This document shows, one piece after another, positions 6,550-9,184 of a stretch of 9,184 nt of DNA (positions within the stretch are counted from its first letter, which is position 1; each line of letters begins with the position of its first letter). The position numbers and the translations under genes were made by a program. The notes beneath the pieces were generated by a model that did not search any database, was not told the DNA's origin, and was given only the letters and a program-made list of their open reading frames with translations. Source of the DNA: CAZCWM01 sp964622625. GTDB lineage: Bacteria > Planctomycetota > Phycisphaerae > Phycisphaerales > Phycisphaeraceae. The stretch lies in the NCBI GenBank assembly GCA_964622625.1, contig CAZUUQ010000106.1:1-9184 (forward strand), given 5' to 3'.

Positions 6550-6587
6550 GCCGCGCATGGCAGATCGTAGAACCCGCCACGCGCGGC
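6550..6587 (-). terminator. 12-bp hairpin directly after rsmA
   Basis: Read on the minus strand, GCCGCGCGTGGC (6587-6576) and GCCATGCGCGGC (6561-6550) pair over 12 bp with one G.U and a 14-nt loop, starting 2 nt after the rsmA stop. In plus-strand RNA the same position would be an A.C mismatch, so the fold favours minus-strand transcripts. There is no U tract, so it may be a U-less terminator or protect the 3' end of the mRNA. It probably separates rsmA from the glycosyltransferase gene, whose start is 54 nt further on. Confidence 0.5.
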
Positions 6588-6588
6588 T

Positions 6589-7452
6589 TCAAGCGGTCGG
6601 ACCCAGCGAGCGCCAGAGCGCGACCTGCTCATCAATGCCCAGCGTCTCAGGCCGCCGCATGGGATCAAACCCGGCCGAAAGGACTTGCTCCCGGCCCAGC
6701 AGCCGGCCGAGCTGCTTGCGCCGCTGGCTGAACAGGCGGCCGACGAACGCGGAAAAGGCCGACAAATCCGCCCAGTCACCGCACAGCGGCGCGGCCCGCG
6801 GCCGCAGACGCAGCACAGCCGACTCGACGCCCGGCACGGGCCAGAAACAGCCGGCCGACAGCGCCGAAATCAGTTCCACCTCGCATCCAGCCTGAATGAT
6901 GATCCCCAGCGGGCCGTAGTCCTTGCCGCCCGGCCCGGCGAGCAGGCGGGCCGCGACTTCTCTTTGCACCATCACCAGCGCCATCATCATGGTCGGCTCA
7001 GTCGAGGCCGCATGCCGAAGCACCAGGTTCGCCAGCAGCGGCGAAGCGACGTTGTAGGGCAGGTTCGCCACCAGCTTGAAACGGGTCGTGCCGCCGGCGC
7101 GGCGCAGGGCGTCGAGCACAGCCGGGTTCAGCGCGTGCTTGCCCGCCAGCACGTCGGCGATCAGCAGCGCCGCGCGCTCGCCGAACGGTTCGAGCACCTG
7201 GCGCAGCAGCGGCTCCAGGTCGCGGTCAACCTCGACAGCCACGACGCGCGCCCCGGCCGCCAGCAGACGCAGCGTCAGTGCCCCCGTGCCCGGCCCGACT
7301 TCGAGCACCAGTTCGCCGGGCGACAGCTCCGCGGCCGCGACGATGCGATCCAGGTGGTTGGCGTCATGCAGGAAGTTCTGGCCGAAGCGCTTCTTGGGCC
7401 GCAGGCCGTGCGCCGCCAGCAGATCCCGGATTTCACCGAGCGTCTGACTCAT
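6589..7452 (-). CDS. rsmA: 16S rRNA (adenine1518-N6/adenine1519-N6)-dimethyltransferase RsmA
   Basis: SAM-dependent methyltransferase that dimethylates the two adjacent adenines in the helix 45 loop of 16S rRNA during late small-subunit assembly; loss gives kasugamycin resistance in other bacteria. Seen in 287 residues: PKKRFGQNFLHD (19-30), SAM motif I LEVGPGTGALTLRLL (50-64), the acidic VAVEVDRDL (71-79), IADVL (98-102), catalytic motif IV VANLPYNVASPLL (128-140), MVQREVAARLLA (161-172), YGPLG (179-183), FWPVPGVESAVLRL (203-216) and the C-terminal RRKQLGRLL (244-252). Length is normal for the family. The ATG at 7452 lies 19 nt after the upstream hydrolase stop; a GGGG directly abuts it, so the ribosome site is poor and coupling to the upstream gene is plausible. 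It is followed by a strong hairpin. Confidence 0.97.
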   Translation of the reverse strand: MSQTLGEIRDLLAAHGLRPKKRFGQNFLHDANHLDRIVAAAELSPGELVLEVGPGTGALTLRLLAAGARVVAVEVDRDLEPLLRQVLEPFGERAALLIADVLAGKHALNPAVLDALRRAGGTTRFKLVANLPYNVASPLLANLVLRHAASTEPTMMMALVMVQREVAARLLAGPGGKDYGPLGIIIQAGCEVELISALSAGCFWPVPGVESAVLRLRPRAAPLCGDWADLSAFSAFVGRLFSQRRKQLGRLLGREQVLSAGFDPMRRPETLGIDEQVALWRSLGPTA

Positions 7453-7471
7453 CCCCAGAGCATACGCCCCG

Positions 7472-8131
7472 TCATGCGTCGTCGCCCAGCACCGCCCGCA
7501 GCCATGTCCGCGTCATGAGGCCGAAGCCCGCCAGGTTCGGGTGCAGGCCGTCAAAGGTCCACGTGGCCGGCGGCGCCTGCTCAAACGCGCGGACCAAAGC
7601 CCGGCCGAAAGGCACGAAGACCGCTTCGAACTCGGCCGCAATGGTCCGCACCAGGGCCTGCCGCTCGCGCATGTCATGGTCGTGTTCGGGCTTCATCCAC
7701 GGCGGGTGGATGTGGAACGGCTCACCCAGAATCAACCGCACGTTCGGCAGCGCGGCCCGCGTCCGCACCAGCAGGGCCCGGTACGAGCGCCCGTAGTCCT
7801 CCAGGGACTGGCCGATCCACCCTTCGAGAAAATACCGCCCCCAGTCGTTGGCGCCGATCAGAATGCTCAGCACGTTCGGCTCAAGGTCCAGACAGTCCTG
7901 CCGCCAGCGCTTGTCCAGATCGAAGACGCAGTCGCCGCTCACACCCCGGTTGTAGATCTTCAAACCCGGATGCGAACCCCGTGCCAGCAGCGCGGCCGCG
8001 CACATCTTCGCGTAACCCCAACCGAGCGCGTGATGATCGTTGGGAACCGACTGGACCGCTTCGTTCCGCTCGGCATGCGTGATCGAATCGCCCTGAAACA
8101 GCAGCACGTCGCCGGCGCGGAACAGTTGCAT
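7472..8131 (-). CDS. SGNH/GDSL hydrolase, second copy of a tandem pair
   Basis: Predicted cytoplasmic esterase or carbohydrate deacetylase of the SGNH/GDSL superfamily; substrate not readable. All four blocks are present in 219 residues: FQGDSIT with nucleophile S16, NRGVSGD with the oxyanion Gly66 (61-67), GANDW with N95, and DGLHPN with D194 and H197, so it should be active. EPFHIHPPW (137-145) precedes the last helices. No signal peptide is visible. The start at 8131 has GAGG 5 nt upstream and lies 28 nt after the stop of the similar upstream gene; an in-frame ATG at 8176 would overlap that gene and adds 15 unconserved residues. It is a clear paralogue of the gene at 8160-8822 and is followed after 19 nt by rsmA, likely in one transcript. 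Confidence 0.9.
   Translation of the reverse strand: MQLFRAGDVLLFQGDSITHAERNEAVQSVPNDHHALGWGYAKMCAAALLARGSHPGLKIYNRGVSGDCVFDLDKRWRQDCLDLEPNVLSILIGANDWGRYFLEGWIGQSLEDYGRSYRALLVRTRAALPNVRLILGEPFHIHPPWMKPEHDHDMRERQALVRTIAAEFEAVFVPFGRALVRAFEQAPPATWTFDGLHPNLAGFGLMTRTWLRAVLGDDA
8078..8107. repeat. Direct repeat shared by the two SGNH genes, copy 1
   Basis: These 30 bases are identical to 8775-8804 and encode most of GDVLLFQGDSIT in both hydrolases. The identity includes wobble positions and fades on both sides (one or two changes in the next 15 bases towards the start codon). It marks the pair as a duplication kept similar here by protein constraint, gene conversion or recent origin. Confidence 0.9.
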
Positions 8132-8159
8132 GGCCGCCTCGCATGGTCCACTCAATGCG

Positions 8160-8822
8160 TCACACCACGTCGCCATCCTCGCCGACGGCCGCCAGCCACG
8201 CGCGGGCCATCAGGCCGTGACCCGCCAGCGACGGATGCACGCCGTCCTCCGACCAGTAGCGCGGCGGCGCCAGGTGGCAGGCGTCCTCGAACAGCGCCTG
8301 GTAGCCGATGAAGACCGCCCCGTAGTCGTCGGCAAGCTGTCGCACCATCCGCTGCCGCACCGCCAGATCCTGCCGCGCCGCCGGCGTGATCCAGGCCGGC
8401 TCGACAGCGAACGGCTCGCCGATCACCAGCCGCGCGTCGGGCAGGCCCTGCCGCGTCTGCTGGAGCAACTGGCGGTAGCCGCGGCCGAAGGCCTCGGTCG
8501 GCGTGCCCTCCTCGGCCACGTCGAGGCGGTGGTGCTTGGACCAGTCGTTGACACCCAACAGGATGCTCAGCACCGTGGGCTTCAGGGCAATGCAGTCGTC
8601 GCTCCAGCGGGCCAGCAGGTCGCCGATGCGGTTACCCGCGATGCCCCGGTTGAACACCCGCAGACCGCGGTTCGGCTGCCGCGCCAGCATGTCGCACGCG
8701 GCGATCAAGGCATAGCCGCGACCCATGGCGTCCAGGGCGTTGGGGCCGGTGGCATTGCGGTTGCGGCCGGTGTCCGTGATCGAATCGCCCTGAAACAGCA
8801 GCACATCGCCCGCGCGGATCAT
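8160..8822 (-). CDS. SGNH/GDSL hydrolase, first copy of a tandem pair
   Basis: Predicted cytoplasmic SGNH/GDSL esterase, substrate unknown, 220 residues. Seen: FQGDSIT with nucleophile S14, NRGIAGN (58-64), GVNDW with N92 and DGVHPS with D193 and H196; the AGDVLLFQGDSIT opening is identical to that of its neighbour. The start at 8822 has GAGGG 8 nt upstream, a much better site than the in-frame ATG at 8855, which would add 11 residues. Differences from the downstream copy cluster at residues 18-35 and 97-112 (HRLDVAEEGTPT in place of FLEGWIGQS), and around the block before the catalytic Asp-His, which is where substrate choice would be expected to differ. It opens the leftward unit ending in rsmA and is divergent from mutL. 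Confidence 0.9.
   Translation of the reverse strand: MIRAGDVLLFQGDSITDTGRNRNATGPNALDAMGRGYALIAACDMLARQPNRGLRVFNRGIAGNRIGDLLARWSDDCIALKPTVLSILLGVNDWSKHHRLDVAEEGTPTEAFGRGYRQLLQQTRQGLPDARLVIGEPFAVEPAWITPAARQDLAVRQRMVRQLADDYGAVFIGYQALFEDACHLAPPRYWSEDGVHPSLAGHGLMARAWLAAVGEDGDVV
8775..8804. repeat. Direct repeat shared by the two SGNH genes, copy 2
   Basis: This is the partner of 8078-8107, identical over 30 bases, lying in the first codons of the upstream SGNH gene. Confidence 0.9.
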
Positions 8823-8879
8823 GGTGAAAACCCTCAGGAAAGCGTGTCGCGCCATCGCGTCCCGGTTGTGGCGGCGGTC

Positions 8880-8908
8880 AACATAGCAGCCGCGGGCTGT
8901 CGCACCAA
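8880..8908 (-). promoter_or_regulatory. Candidate promoter for the SGNH-SGNH-rsmA unit
   Basis: On the minus strand TTGGTG (8908-8903) precedes TATGTT (8885-8880) by 17 nt, and the -10 carries an extended TGC just upstream. Transcription would begin near 8873, leaving a leader of about 50 nt. The -35 matches only 3 of 6 bases, so the call rests mainly on the extended -10 and the position. Confidence 0.35.
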
Positions 8909-8912
8909 CCGG

Positions 8913-8928
8913 CGGCGCCGTGGCGCCG
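8913..8928. promoter_or_regulatory. 16-bp inverted repeat in the divergent mutL/SGNH region
   Basis: CGGCGCC (8913-8919) and GGCGCCG (8922-8928) are perfect 7-bp arms around GT. The 2-nt centre is too tight for an RNA loop, so a DNA-binding site is the better reading. It sits between the candidate promoters of the two divergent units. GC-rich DNA makes such palindromes fairly common. Confidence 0.3.
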
Positions 8929-8947
8929 GGAGGCGACGGCCGTCTGT

Positions 8948-8953
8948 TACGAT
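8948..8953 (+). promoter_or_regulatory. Candidate -10 box giving leaderless mutL mRNA
   Basis: TACGAT (5 of 6 with one shifted base, in TTACGATA) ends 6 nt before the mutL ATG, so transcription would start at the A of the start codon. The only purine-rich run, GGGAGG at 8928-8933, is 26 nt from the ATG and too far for a ribosome site. No good -35 is seen. Confidence 0.35.
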
Positions 8954-8959
8954 ACCACC

Positions 8960-9184
8960 ATGGCCACGGCCCGAATCCGCAAACTGCCGCCCCTGGTTGT
9001 CAACCAGATCGCCGCCGGCGAGGCGATCGAGCGGCCGGCCAGCGTGGTCAAGGAGCTGATCGAAAACAGCCTCGACGCCGGCGCGGGCCGCATCGACGTC
9101 GCCGTCGGCGAAGGCGGCCGGCAACTGATCCGCGTGGCCGATGACGGCAGCGGCATCCCCGCCGATGAGATGCCCCTGGCCCTG
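8960..9184 (+). CDS. mutL: DNA mismatch repair protein MutL, first 75 residues (runs off right edge)
   Basis: GHKL-family ATPase that links mismatch recognition by MutS to strand incision. Seen: IRKLPPLVVNQIAAGEAIER (6-25), PASVVKELIENSLDAG (26-41) with the catalytic Glu32 and the Mg-binding Asn36 (E29 and N33 in E. coli), and VADDGSGI (59-66) with the ATP-contacting Asp61. The usual DNG of that motif is DDG here. The frame stays open to the window edge; the remaining ATPase, linker and C-terminal endonuclease or dimer domain are not visible. The ATG at 8960 fits the family N-terminus, 3 residues longer than the E. coli one. No ribosome site is close. Divergent from the SGNH unit. Confidence 0.96.
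   Translation, partial: MATARIRKLPPLVVNQIAAGEAIERPASVVKELIENSLDAGAGRIDVAVGEGGRQLIRVADDGSGIPADEMPLAL

Noticed and set aside
6496..6558. Upstream ATG at 6558 as the glycosyltransferase start
   Set aside because: It falls inside the hairpin after rsmA and adds 21 residues with no GT2 similarity; Met at 6495 has a ribosome site and begins right before the fold.
5662..6570. 302-codon plus-strand open frame opposite the glycosyltransferase
   Set aside because: Antisense shadow; the minus strand encodes a complete GT2 domain.
7449..7463. Four-codon minus-strand open frame (ATGCTCTGGGGATGA) whose stop overlaps the rsmA ATG
   Set aside because: Could be a tiny coupling peptide, but it has no good ribosome site and such short frames arise by chance.
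8130..9059. 309-codon plus-strand open frame across the SGNH gene and into mutL
   Set aside because: Overlaps two clear genes, one of them in a different frame on the same strand, and has no domain.

Overview
The window is one dense stretch of high-GC bacterial chromosome with short intergenic gaps, holding nine protein genes (two cut by the window edges). I see no RNA gene, insertion sequence, phage gene or CRISPR array. The gene content and protein style suggest a planctomycete-like bacterium, perhaps of the Phycisphaerae type. Pointers are an hpnCDE squalene cluster, the 'DNCQH' HpnE variant, and a remote BshC-like protein; this assignment is from memory of families, not from a search. A run of exactly 100 N marks it as draft or metagenome assembly.

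Left part (1-2526, minus strand): hpnC, hpnD and hpnE are read leftward in that order, each overlapping the next by 4 nt (GTGA, then ATGA). Together they convert farnesyl diphosphate to squalene through presqualene diphosphate and hydroxysqualene, supplying hopanoids, sterols or C30 carotenoids. The N run interrupts hpnD inside its first Asp-rich motif. The two gap edges share the same 11 bases, and merging them gives an intact HpnD of 338 residues, so the gap is probably an unmerged contig overlap with no missing sequence.

Middle (2527-4261): a 141-bp divergent promoter region with a perfect TATAAT separates hpnC from a plus-strand old-yellow-enzyme-type flavin oxidoreductase. That enzyme has a Lys where the family usually has the active-site His, and only three of the four Cys of a dienoyl-CoA-reductase-like Fe-S motif. 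It converges on the next minus-strand gene across 58 bp holding a hairpin.

Right part (4262-8822, minus strand): two tandem, similar SGNH/GDSL hydrolase genes are followed by rsmA (16S rRNA dimethyltransferase) and a strong hairpin directly after the rsmA stop. Next come a DPM/DPG-type family 2 glycosyltransferase and, 2 nt further, a 474-residue protein of unknown function with a remote BshC look. The hairpin probably splits this into an SGNH-SGNH-rsmA unit and a glycosyltransferase/BshC-like unit.

Right edge (8823-9184): a 137-bp divergent region leads to the first 75 codons of mutL on the plus strand, which has no nearby Shine-Dalgarno and may be leaderless.

Most of the window is ordinary housekeeping and lipid metabolism. 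The points most worth following are the probably false gap in hpnD, the atypical flavin oxidoreductase, and the glycosyltransferase/BshC-like pair. I do not see a clear new defence or mobile system.
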